Of a DNA stretch of 8,076 nucleotides, positions 1 to 5,124 are shown one piece after another (position 1 is the first letter of the stretch; each line of letters opens with the position of its first letter). The DNA is from Syntrophobacterales bacterium (GTDB lineage: Bacteria > Desulfobacterota > Syntrophobacteria > BM002), in assembly GCA_030613915.1 (NCBI GenBank), contig JAUWKY010000090.1, forward strand, positions 1 through 8,076, in the 5' to 3' direction. The notes below the pieces were generated by a model. That model had not been told where the DNA came from. It saw only the letters and a list, made by a program, of their open reading frames with translations, and searched no databases. The translations under genes were made by a program, and so were the position numbers.

Positions 1-16
1 GTAGCGACTTTTAAGC

Positions 17-45
17 TTGAATTCCTCCCCTCGTAACTTTATAAA
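17..45 (+). promoter_or_regulatory. candidate sigma70 promoter for the kinase operon
   Basis: TTGAAT (17-22) and TATAAA (40-45) are separated by exactly 17 nt, matching the bacterial -35/-10 consensus at 4/6 and 5/6 positions. Transcription would start near 52 and run into the kinase gene at 315. The palindromic element at 108-288 would then lie inside the 5' leader. This is a pattern match only; an AT-rich stretch can produce such a match by chance. Confidence 0.4.
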
Positions 46-50
46 TGAAG

Positions 51-74
51 CTAGTCTGAATGTTTCATGAATTG
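51..74 (+). repeat. degenerate direct copy of the left end of the 108-288 element
   Basis: Positions 51-74 match 104-127 at 20 of 24 bases, including the CTAG at the outer edge and a perfect TTTCATGAATTG. All four differences are transitions (T/C, T/C, A/G, G/A). This looks like an older, decayed end of a related element, or a leftover of a previous insertion at the same place. Only one such end is visible; no matching right end lies in the window beyond the one at 275-292. Confidence 0.55.
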
Positions 75-75
75 A

Positions 76-103
76 GGCAAGACGAAAAACCCAGGTTCTT
101 GCC
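76..103 (+). other. small inverted repeat (7-bp stem, 14-nt loop)
   Basis: GGCAAGA (76-82) is complementary to TCTTGCC (97-103). It lies exactly between the degenerate end copy and the full element. No T-run follows on the + strand, so it is not a convincing terminator. It may be a remnant of the interior of the decayed element. Confidence 0.3.
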
Positions 104-107
104 CTAG

Positions 108-288
108 CCCGGATATTTCATGAATTGCTGTCGCGAGACCACGAAGATGGGCGTGCCACCGGGCAACCGTACCGCGGGATTAGTTCTGAGGAGTACCTGG
201 ACGGTACGTCGTAGGGGCCGACACCCGAGGACGCCAGGAAGGACGGCCATATCCGTGGTCGCAGCAAGTGATTGATGAAATATCCGGG
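108..288. mobile_element. MITE-like non-coding palindromic element with CTAG flanks
   Basis: The 14-bp ends at 108-121 and 275-288 (CCCGGATATTTCAT and its complement) are perfect inverted repeats. CTAG lies immediately outside both (104-107 and 289-292) and could be a 4-bp target duplication; because CTAG is its own complement, it could equally be part of an 18-bp repeat. Inside, further complementary blocks nest in order: 137-150 with 247-260 (12/14), 150-154 with 231-235, 160-163 with 224-227, and 168-174 with 202-208. The whole element could fold into one long interrupted hairpin. No transposase reading frame fits inside. A 4-bp CTAG duplication fits what is known of IS5- and IS1380-like transposases, but the family cannot be assigned from sequence alone. 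It ends 26 bp before the kinase start codon. Confidence 0.7.
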
Positions 289-314
289 CTAGAGGTCAAA
301 ACAGAGGGGGTCAA

Positions 315-1733
315 ATGCACAGCAGTAAGATGGAAAGTGTGCGCGCAAGAATACGAGAAAAGCAAGAAAGCTATACTCTTTACAACTTCGAGCGCCTGCA
401 GGAAGAGGCCTTTGCCTCCTTTTTTGACCTGGCTCAAGAATATACCACCTTGGACAATCTCTATCTCGTCTGCACCCTTGTACCCAAAGAATTCTTCGAT
501 CTCGACACTCGCCTCTATCTACTGGATCAAGACGGCAAAACCCTTAGTCTCATGTGTTCCAGTATCAACGGCCTCGAGAAGGATTTCTCCGCCGGTAATC
601 CAGAGGTCGTGGTCCAGGAAGACCCCTACTTTACAGATAGTTCATATGTCATCCCCATTCGAGGCAACAGGGCGGTGGGCGAACTTCTGCCATTTCAGCA
701 TCTCAAAGAAATCCTCGGTATGTTTGAAATATTCCCTGCTGAAAAAATAAGCGACCAACAGCGCTTTTTTCTCGAGAAATTCACCAATCGCATCGGCTAC
801 AATCTCCATCAAAAACAGCTCATCCATCAGAACCTACACCATATTAAGTTCATTAACCAACTGGTTGCGGACATTGATCACAATGTAATCTCTCCTAATC
901 TCTACTATCGGTTGTTTTTAAGAAAACTCAGGAACCGTATCAAGGAGGAGGCTGCGATCCAGGAAAAGGTTCGTGAACTGGTATCATTTTGTCCAGAGAT
1001 TGATGATCGGACCTGCCAAAAGTTGAGGGAAATCTACCATGCACTTGGGAACAACATCGAGTCTCTGGATGAATCAAGAAAAGAGATGGAGAGGCATTAC
1101 GAACGTACCAGCCTGTATCTGGAAACCTTGCTACGCCGTGACCACTTTAAGCACGGCACCTATGTGCTGCGCAAACAACGGTGCAACTTTCGCACGGAAA
1201 TCATCGAGCCCACCCTGGCTCGCTATTTGCCGCAGTTCAAACAAAAAGATATCAAGGTGGATAACAGGTTGGATGAAGTTCCCGACGAACTGCTGGAACT
1301 GGGTGTTGATAAGGGGCTTTTAGCCCAAGTTTATGACAATTTCTTCTCCAATGCCGTTAAGTATACCGAGGAGATCCAAGACGAGTACGACTATCGGGTC
1401 AAGTTTGTTTCCTATGGCAAGAAACGTTTGAAAGACCATTTTGACCAGGGTGTGGATGGAGTAAAATTCACTGTCTTCACCACCGGCACGCCAATAGAAG
1501 TTGATGAAGGTGATCGCCTTTTTGATGAGGGCTATAGAAGCCCCGCGAGCGAATTAGAAGTCGGCACGGGCCACGGCTTGCACTTTGTCAAGCACATAAT
1601 TGAGATCCATGGGGGTGAAGTGGGAGTAGAGCCTCAGAAGTACGGAAACAATTTTTACTTTATTCTGCCGCAACGACAGGACCAAACCGCTGTTACTGAT
1701 GACCGAGAGGAAACCAGGAGTATAATATGGTAA
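315..1733 (+). CDS. soluble GAF-domain sensor histidine kinase-like protein
   Basis: A 472-aa protein with no membrane segment or signal peptide, so probably cytosolic. Residues about 30-165 look like a GAF sensor domain (end motif NRIGYNLHQKQL). H189 in DIDHNVISP is the likely phospho-accepting histidine. About 215-275 is helical and charged, probably a dimerisation coiled coil. Residues 330-452 are a HATPase_c domain: N-box NFFSNAVKYT (N346), F-box RLFDEGYRS, G2-box GTGHGL (417-422), and a closing IHGGEVGVEP...FYFILP. The G1 box is degenerate: TTGTP (389-393) where D-x-G-x-G is usual, so ATP binding may be altered. ATG 315 follows GAGGGGG by 4 nt; ATG 330 is an alternative with a weaker ribosome site. 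No response regulator lies beside it. It overlaps the next gene by 7 bp and probably heads the operon. Its signal is unknown. Confidence 0.85.
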   Translation: MHSSKMESVRARIREKQESYTLYNFERLQEEAFASFFDLAQEYTTLDNLYLVCTLVPKEFFDLDTRLYLLDQDGKTLSLMCSSINGLEKDFSAGNPEVVVQEDPYFTDSSYVIPIRGNRAVGELLPFQHLKEILGMFEIFPAEKISDQQRFFLEKFTNRIGYNLHQKQLIHQNLHHIKFINQLVADIDHNVISPNLYYRLFLRKLRNRIKEEAAIQEKVRELVSFCPEIDDRTCQKLREIYHALGNNIESLDESRKEMERHYERTSLYLETLLRRDHFKHGTYVLRKQRCNFRTEIIEPTLARYLPQFKQKDIKVDNRLDEVPDELLELGVDKGLLAQVYDNFFSNAVKYTEEIQDEYDYRVKFVSYGKKRLKDHFDQGVDGVKFTVFTTGTPIEVDEGDRLFDEGYRSPASELEVGTGHGLHFVKHIIEIHGGEVGVEPQKYGNNFYFILPQRQDQTAVTDDREETRSIIW

Positions 1734-2029
1734 GGACGATAGTCTGGTGGACCGTAGCCGCTGCCAGCGCGATACTGTCCATCTTTTTTCTTTTTGTGGG
1801 TATCTCTTTGTGCCGGGCTGCCTACGACCTTGAGAACCCGTATCAGTTTATCCTTACCTTCTTTTCCTCCAACTTCATCATCTTGATCAGCGCCGTCATC
1901 TTGCTCGGGGTAGTTCTACGGATGATCGGTCGTCTGCGCCAGGGTCATTCGCCAGCGGCTGTAGATAGTCCTCGGCTGACTCCTGACTCTTCTGAGTCAC
2001 TAGCTCCCCATGACCAATCCAACTCCTGA
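1727..2029 (+). CDS. small two-helix membrane protein, function unknown
   Basis: A 100-aa protein that I do not recognise as a named family. Residues 5-28 and 46-68 are strongly hydrophobic and look like two membrane-spanning helices. They are joined by a short polar loop (RAAYDLENPYQ) and followed by a polar, Ser/Pro/Asp-rich tail. The start ATG follows AGGAG by 6 nt and overlaps the kinase stop; its own end overlaps the methyltransferase start by 20 nt, so the three genes are probably translationally coupled. It could anchor or regulate the soluble kinase, but only the gene order supports that. Confidence 0.7.
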   Translation: MVRTIVWWTVAAASAILSIFFLFVGISLCRAAYDLENPYQFILTFFSSNFIILISAVILLGVVLRMIGRLRQGHSPAAVDSPRLTPDSSESLAPHDQSNS

Positions 2030-2927
2030 AAAGTACTTTAGTTCATACTCTACGATGATCCCGGATTTCGCTGCCTTCTGCGGCAAGCTAGCCGATCCTC
2101 TCCCTTTGCACTTGCGCCTCAATACCTTGAAGGCCAGTGTGACCGAAACCCGCGTGCGACTTGAGCACCGCGGTATATTTCTCGTGCAAGAAAAGCCCCT
2201 GCCCATGGTTTTCCGCGCCCAAAACCTGAGCCAGCCTGGTCACCTTCTGGAGTTCTCCCTGGGCCACCTTCACTCTCAGGCACTCTCGTCGGTGTTGGCT
2301 GCTCTTGCCCTCGGCCCCCAGCCGGGAGAGGTGGTACTGGATCTGTGTGCCGCCCCGGGGAGCAAGACAAGTTTGCTCGCTCAGCTGATGGAAAATACGG
2401 GAACAATTGTCGCTAACGACAATAAGCCCAACCGTCTTATTCCCCTCCGAACCAATCTGAAACGGTTGGGCGTCACCAATACCATCCTTGTTCGCTATCC
2501 CGGCCAACACCTGCCCAAACGATTTACCTTTGACCGGATTTTGGTGGATGTGCCATGTTCAGCCGAGGGCACTTTGCGCGCTGGTGCCCAAGGAACGATC
2601 AGGCCACATCTCCCGGCTGGCGAAAAGCTACTCAGACTGCAGCGTGATCTTATCCTGAGATCGTTTGATTTGCTAAATCCTGGTGGCACTCTTGTTTATT
2701 CCACCTGCACCTATAATCCAGAGGAAAATGAAAGCGTGGTTCAGTTTCTTTTGGAAAACAGGGAGGCAATCATCCAGCCCGTTGCTCTGGACCTGCCCCA
2801 CAACCCCGGACTGAACCGGTGGAAGGAAAAGACCTATGAGCCCTCCATCAAGCAGTGTTGGCGCATCTACCCCCACCAACTCGATACAGTGGGATTCTTC
2901 CTGGCCAGAGTGGTTAAAGGGAGCTGA
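2010..2927 (+). CDS. RsmB/NOP2-family RNA cytosine-C5 methyltransferase
   Basis: A 305-aa class I SAM-dependent enzyme predicted to transfer a methyl group from SAM to C5 of a cytosine in rRNA or tRNA. Motif I is DLCAAPGSKT (111-120, SAM binding), followed by VANDNKP (134-140), motif IV DVPCSAEGT (180-188, C183) and motif VI STCTYNPEENE (231-241, C233). These two cysteines are the usual pair in m5C enzymes, C233 being the expected nucleophile. The N-terminal 30-70 region (LRLNTLK) is the usual substrate-binding lead-in. The protein ends with the normal closing strand (PHQLDTVGFFLARVVK), so the catalytic domain is complete, but it is much shorter than RsmB or RsmF because no C-terminal RNA-binding domain is attached. 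The next gene appears to supply one. The exact target nucleotide cannot be inferred. Confidence 0.92.
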   Translation: MTNPTPEKYFSSYSTMIPDFAAFCGKLADPLPLHLRLNTLKASVTETRVRLEHRGIFLVQEKPLPMVFRAQNLSQPGHLLEFSLGHLHSQALSSVLAALALGPQPGEVVLDLCAAPGSKTSLLAQLMENTGTIVANDNKPNRLIPLRTNLKRLGVTNTILVRYPGQHLPKRFTFDRILVDVPCSAEGTLRAGAQGTIRPHLPAGEKLLRLQRDLILRSFDLLNPGGTLVYSTCTYNPEENESVVQFLLENREAIIQPVALDLPHNPGLNRWKEKTYEPSIKQCWRIYPHQLDTVGFFLARVVKGS

Positions 2928-2937
2928 AAGAAGTCAT

Positions 2938-3384
2938 TTGTTGGGCTTCTTACAAAACCGCTTCGGTATTCCAGAGTCGGTCTTTGCTAACCATCACCTT
3001 CTGAGAAGAGGCCCTACTGTCTGGTTGTTGAGTAAAGATGATCGATTAATGAATCTGGCTTCACTGACGGTGAAATCTGTTGGTTTGCCACTGCTGCGCC
3101 AGGTGAAGACACAACTCAAGCCAACTACTGCTGCACTGCAACTTATTGGTCCTCACGCCAACAAGAATATCGTCAGTTTGGCACTGGAGCAGCTGAGAGA
3201 ATTGGTGGAAAAGAAAGAAATCAAAGGTGAATTCGGTACCAGCCCTGGTTATGTCATCGTCGTCGCTGAAACCATAATCATTGGTTGCGCTCTCTCCCTA
3301 CCCGGCCGACTTATTTCCCAGTTTCCCCGGCATTTGTTCACGGAGCAAACGTGGGAATATCTACCGGCGGGTACAAGAGATTAA
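2938..3384 (+). CDS. RsmF-type PUA-like RNA-binding protein, split from the methyltransferase
   Basis: About 148 aa. It contains FGIPESVF near the start, a central KSVGLPLLRQVKTQLKPTTA block (46-65) and a C-terminal GYVIVV...IGCALSLPGRLISQFP block (104-130). This layout resembles the PUA-like domain that follows the catalytic domain in RsmF-type m5C methyltransferases, which helps bind RNA. The reading frame is open from an ATG at 2836, but residues encoded there would be out-of-frame translation of conserved methyltransferase sequence, so that start is unlikely. TTG 2938 (or 2941), 11 nt after the methyltransferase stop, is chosen. The ribosome site is weak (GGGAG ends 14 nt upstream), so it may depend on coupled translation. 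A genuine frameshift or an indel in a formerly fused gene is also possible. Confidence 0.65.
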   Translation: MLGFLQNRFGIPESVFANHHLLRRGPTVWLLSKDDRLMNLASLTVKSVGLPLLRQVKTQLKPTTAALQLIGPHANKNIVSLALEQLRELVEKKEIKGEFGTSPGYVIVVAETIIIGCALSLPGRLISQFPRHLFTEQTWEYLPAGTRD

Positions 3385-3414
3385 GGGATTAAGGAACTGC
3401 GAGATGGAATACAA

Positions 3415-3437
3415 AAGGCGGGGTTTAACCCCGCCTT
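3415..3437. terminator. bidirectional intrinsic terminator
   Basis: AAGGCGGGG (3415-3423) pairs perfectly with CCCCGCCTT (3429-3437) around a 5-nt TTTAA loop. It sits between convergent genes, 30 bp after the PUA-like gene stop and 51 bp before the end of the zinc-ribbon gene on the other strand. On the - strand the stem runs straight into TTTT; on the + strand no clear T-run follows, so the - direction is better supported. Confidence 0.75.
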
Positions 3438-3488
3438 ACTGTTAGTACTATGTATTGTTTCTTGGATCTTAATCATGCCTCACGGCAA

Positions 3489-3803
3489 CTAGTCTGCAGC
3501 CGCGTCAACTTTTTTCGAATCAGAGGAACTGTCGGTGCTGGATTCGGTCTTGGTGGGCTTGTCAGTTTTCTCCTCTTTGGCGGTCTCTTGGCTCGAGCTC
3601 TTGCTCTGTTGACCGCCGGATTTCTTACCGGCATAGTCGGTTACATACCAGCCGCTGCCTTTGAGGTGAAAACTATTTATAGACATCAACCTCTTCAGTC
3701 TGCCGCTGCAATGGGGGCAGTCATTCAGGGGTGGATCTGAGAATTTCTGCAAGGCTTCAGTTACCTGACGGCATTTGCTGCATTCGTACTCGTAAATAGG
3801 CAC
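3489..3803 (-). CDS. FmdB-family zinc-ribbon regulatory protein
   Basis: A 104-aa protein beginning MPIYEYECSKC, the hallmark of the FmdB/CxxC zinc-ribbon family. C8, C11, C29 and C32 form the predicted zinc site. Residues 45-60 (FHLKGSGWYVTDYAGK) are the conserved block after the ribbon, and 61-104 is a low-complexity Ser/Lys/Thr/Asp-rich tail, probably disordered. The frame is open further upstream, but GTG 3803 is the right start: GGAGGT lies 7 nt before it and family members begin exactly at MPIYEY. It has its own promoter and a downstream hairpin, so it is probably transcribed alone. The family is often called regulatory from an early formamidase/amidase link; its molecular role is not established. 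Confidence 0.9.
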   Translation of the reverse strand: MPIYEYECSKCRQVTEALQKFSDPPLNDCPHCSGRLKRLMSINSFHLKGSGWYVTDYAGKKSGGQQSKSSSQETAKEEKTDKPTKTESSTDSSSDSKKVDAAAD

Positions 3804-3862
3804 AACTTTTACCTCCAACAAATTGAATCGAGCCGGATACGCATTTTATTTCACGACCTGTC

Positions 3863-3892
3863 CATATATAATCACCACGGCCCACTTGTCAA
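3863..3892 (-). promoter_or_regulatory. sigma70 promoter of the FmdB-family gene
   Basis: On the - strand a perfect TTGACA (3892-3887) is followed by TATATA (3870-3865, 16-nt spacer) or TATATG (3868-3863, 18-nt spacer). Transcription would start near 3857, giving a leader of about 55 nt that includes the GGAGGT ribosome site. This is the strongest promoter match in the window. It lies 59 bp from the edge of the palindromic element at 3951-4109. Confidence 0.7.
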
Positions 3893-3950
3893 GGGATATT
3901 CCTACAAGAAGTTTCCTTCATTTTTTCAGGACTAATTGGGGCAAAGCCAT

Positions 3951-4109
3951 GGTCAAGGGGGAGGCTGCGGAACAACGAGCACCTGAGCCACCTCTCCTTC
4001 CACTCTTAGCCCCGCTAAGGCCAGCATGAAGATTTGATGCTTTCTCAAAAGATACACTGCTATAAATGGCGCGAATCGTGCTCGTGGTGGAGTAGCCTCC
4101 CCCTTGACC
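3951..4109. mobile_element. MITE-like non-coding palindromic element with CAT flanks
   Basis: GGTCAAGGGGGAGGCT (3951-3966) is a perfect 16-bp inverted repeat of 4094-4109. The pairing continues in the same register: an 8-bp region with partial pairing, then perfect ACGAGCAC (3975-3982) with GTGCTCGT (4078-4085). The two 32-nt arms pair at about 28 positions counting one G-T. The interior holds two smaller hairpins (CTTAGC-CCC-GCTAAG at 4005-4019; AGCAT/ATGCT at 4023-4041). CAT sits immediately outside each end (3948-3950 and 4110-4112), consistent with a 3-bp target duplication, although a 3-bp match could be chance. No transposase is encoded. The ends do not resemble those of the element at 108-288. 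It lies between two - strand genes, 14 bp beyond the stop of the HExxH gene, and may act as its transcription end. Confidence 0.7.
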
Positions 4110-4122
4110 CATTAACAGCCGG

Positions 4123-4656
4123 CTAAACGGTTTCCACATGATCCCTGAGTTGCTCCATGAATTGGTAGTCGCGATAGGCTTTCAATACGTAATCCAGGTG
4201 AGGAATTCTTGGGGTGCCGAGTGCTTTCTGGGTGATATCATGCACCCGCATCTCCTCTTGCTGGCGCTCCAGTGGTTCTGCGTCAAACCGTTGTAGAAAC
4301 TTGCAAAAGCGAACCACATGCACCAGTTCGTGAGTAACCACATAGACTGCAAGGGGGAACAACTGCACCGGTTCATCCCGCTCCACCGCCGCCATTATGT
4401 TGTGATCCTGGAGGCAGATCTTGAAATAATCATAATGACGGCCACCGCTAAAAGTGTGGTCAGGTTTGCGACTGTAGCGGGTGATCTGAGCAAAAGCGGA
4501 ATCTGTGATCTCATCGGCTCTGAGCTCAGCCAGGGTCCGGATATCGTAGCGAACATGCTTCCACTGAGCGGTAGAAATCTTGAAATAATTGGCGGTCACG
4601 TCTTCTGCAATTTCCACCGCCTGGGAAACTACCCCAATTTGCGCTGAGTTGAACAC
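4123..4656 (-). CDS. HExxH-containing putative zinc-binding (metalloprotease-like) protein
   Basis: A 177-aa protein I cannot assign to a named family. The key feature is VVTHELVHVVRF with HExxH at residues 109-113, the zinc-binding signature of metallopeptidases. A downstream acidic cluster (EEMRVHD, 134-140) could supply the third ligand. A hydrophobic strand (QLFPLAVYVV, 98-107) leads into the motif helix, the usual arrangement. No signal peptide or membrane segment is seen, so it is probably cytosolic. The start is GTG 4656, preceded by AGGGA at 7 nt and only 10 nt after the stop of the decarboxylase homologue, so the two form one transcription unit. Whether it cleaves protein, binds metal only, or has lost activity is unknown. 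It is shorter than most active secreted proteases. Confidence 0.75.
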   Translation of the reverse strand: MFNSAQIGVVSQAVEIAEDVTANYFKISTAQWKHVRYDIRTLAELRADEITDSAFAQITRYSRKPDHTFSGGRHYDYFKICLQDHNIMAAVERDEPVQLFPLAVYVVTHELVHVVRFCKFLQRFDAEPLERQQEEMRVHDITQKALGTPRIPHLDYVLKAYRDYQFMEQLRDHVETV

Positions 4657-4666
4657 GACCGTTTCC

Positions 4667-4984
4667 CTATTTGCCTTCAGCTTCTATTACCTCCTCCACC
4701 CAGCCGATAGCGGCAATCATTGCCGGAAATCCCACCGTGGTGAGGGCAAGTAGGAGCGCATGGTGAAGTTCTTCGCTGGTAGCCCCTTGCTCCAGGGCTT
4801 TACGGGCATGGGATTTTACTGCTCCTGGTGAGACCGCACCGACTGCAATTCCCAGGTTAACCAGATAGCGGGTTTTTGCATCCAAGGGCCCGGCCGACTG
4901 GCACTTGACCCCCAGTTCTTCATAGAGCTTAGCAACTTCGGGATACTGACTCTCAAATTTTTTGAATGGCTGCGGCAAATACAT
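4667..4984 (-). CDS. carboxymuconolactone decarboxylase/AhpD-like protein lacking CxxC
   Basis: A 105-aa all-helical protein of the CMD/AhpD fold. The core segment LVNLGIAVGAVSPGAVKSHARKALEQGATSEEL corresponds to the family signature region. AhpD-type members carry CxxC four residues before the conserved His (here H59); this protein has S52 and A55 at those places, and its only cysteine (C28) is elsewhere. Peroxidase or disulfide activity of the AhpD type is therefore not expected. The second helix pair (HHALLLALTTVGFPAMIAAIGWVEEVI) is typical. ATG 4984 follows AGGAG at 6-7 nt. It is the first gene of a two-gene unit with the HExxH protein. Substrate and reaction are unknown. Confidence 0.85.
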   Translation of the reverse strand: MYLPQPFKKFESQYPEVAKLYEELGVKCQSAGPLDAKTRYLVNLGIAVGAVSPGAVKSHARKALEQGATSEELHHALLLALTTVGFPAMIAAIGWVEEVIEAEGK

Positions 4985-5006
4985 ATCCTTCTCCTTTCAT
5001 TGTACG

Positions 5007-5096
5007 CATAGCGCAAAGAACATAGCGCATAGCGAAAATGATAGTAAACGGTAAATGGTAAACGGTGATAGGTAACAAATACCCCCTGGTAAACGG
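5007..5096. repeat. two adjacent degenerate heptamer arrays
   Basis: Read on the + strand, the first array is CATAGCG (5007-5013), CAAAGAA (5014-5020), CATAGCG (5021-5027), CATAGCG (5028-5034). After 10 nt a second array follows: TAAACGG (5045-5051), TAAATGG (5052-5058), TAAACGG (5059-5065), and a detached TAAACGG at 5090-5096 that is out of phase. The 140-bp gap between serA and the decarboxylase homologue consists largely of these units. They are too few and variable to be CRISPR. Their 7-nt period resembles short tandem heptamers seen between genes in several bacterial groups; function unknown. Confidence 0.7.
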
Positions 5097-5124
5097 TGTA
5101 GTAGTCTGGATTCGCTGGTCTTTG

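Noticed and set aside
13..24. Adjacent HindIII and EcoRI sites (AAGCTTGAATTC) resembling a cloning polylinker
   Set aside because: Only two sites; the surrounding sequence shows no vector features and fits a bacterial promoter region. Chance is the simpler explanation.
2910..2930. Programmed +1 frameshift joining the methyltransferase to the PUA-like frame
   Set aside because: The bases before the stop (AAA GGG AGC TGA) do not form a known efficient +1 site such as the prfB CTT TGA; coupled re-initiation or an indel is simpler.
3823..4029. 68-codon + strand reading frame between the zinc-ribbon gene and the HExxH gene
   Set aside because: It runs through the - strand promoter and half of the palindromic element; composition is not protein-like and no ribosome site is seen.
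3918..4139. 73-codon - strand reading frame covering the second palindromic element
   Set aside because: It lies almost entirely in self-complementary sequence, resembles no family I know and has no convincing ribosome site.
4182..4376. 64-codon alternative - strand frame inside the HExxH gene
   Set aside because: It is a shadow of the better-supported gene, which has the HExxH motif, a ribosome site and tight spacing to its neighbour.
5007..5096. CRISPR-like array
   Set aside because: Units are 7 nt, directly tandem, degenerate and without unique spacers.
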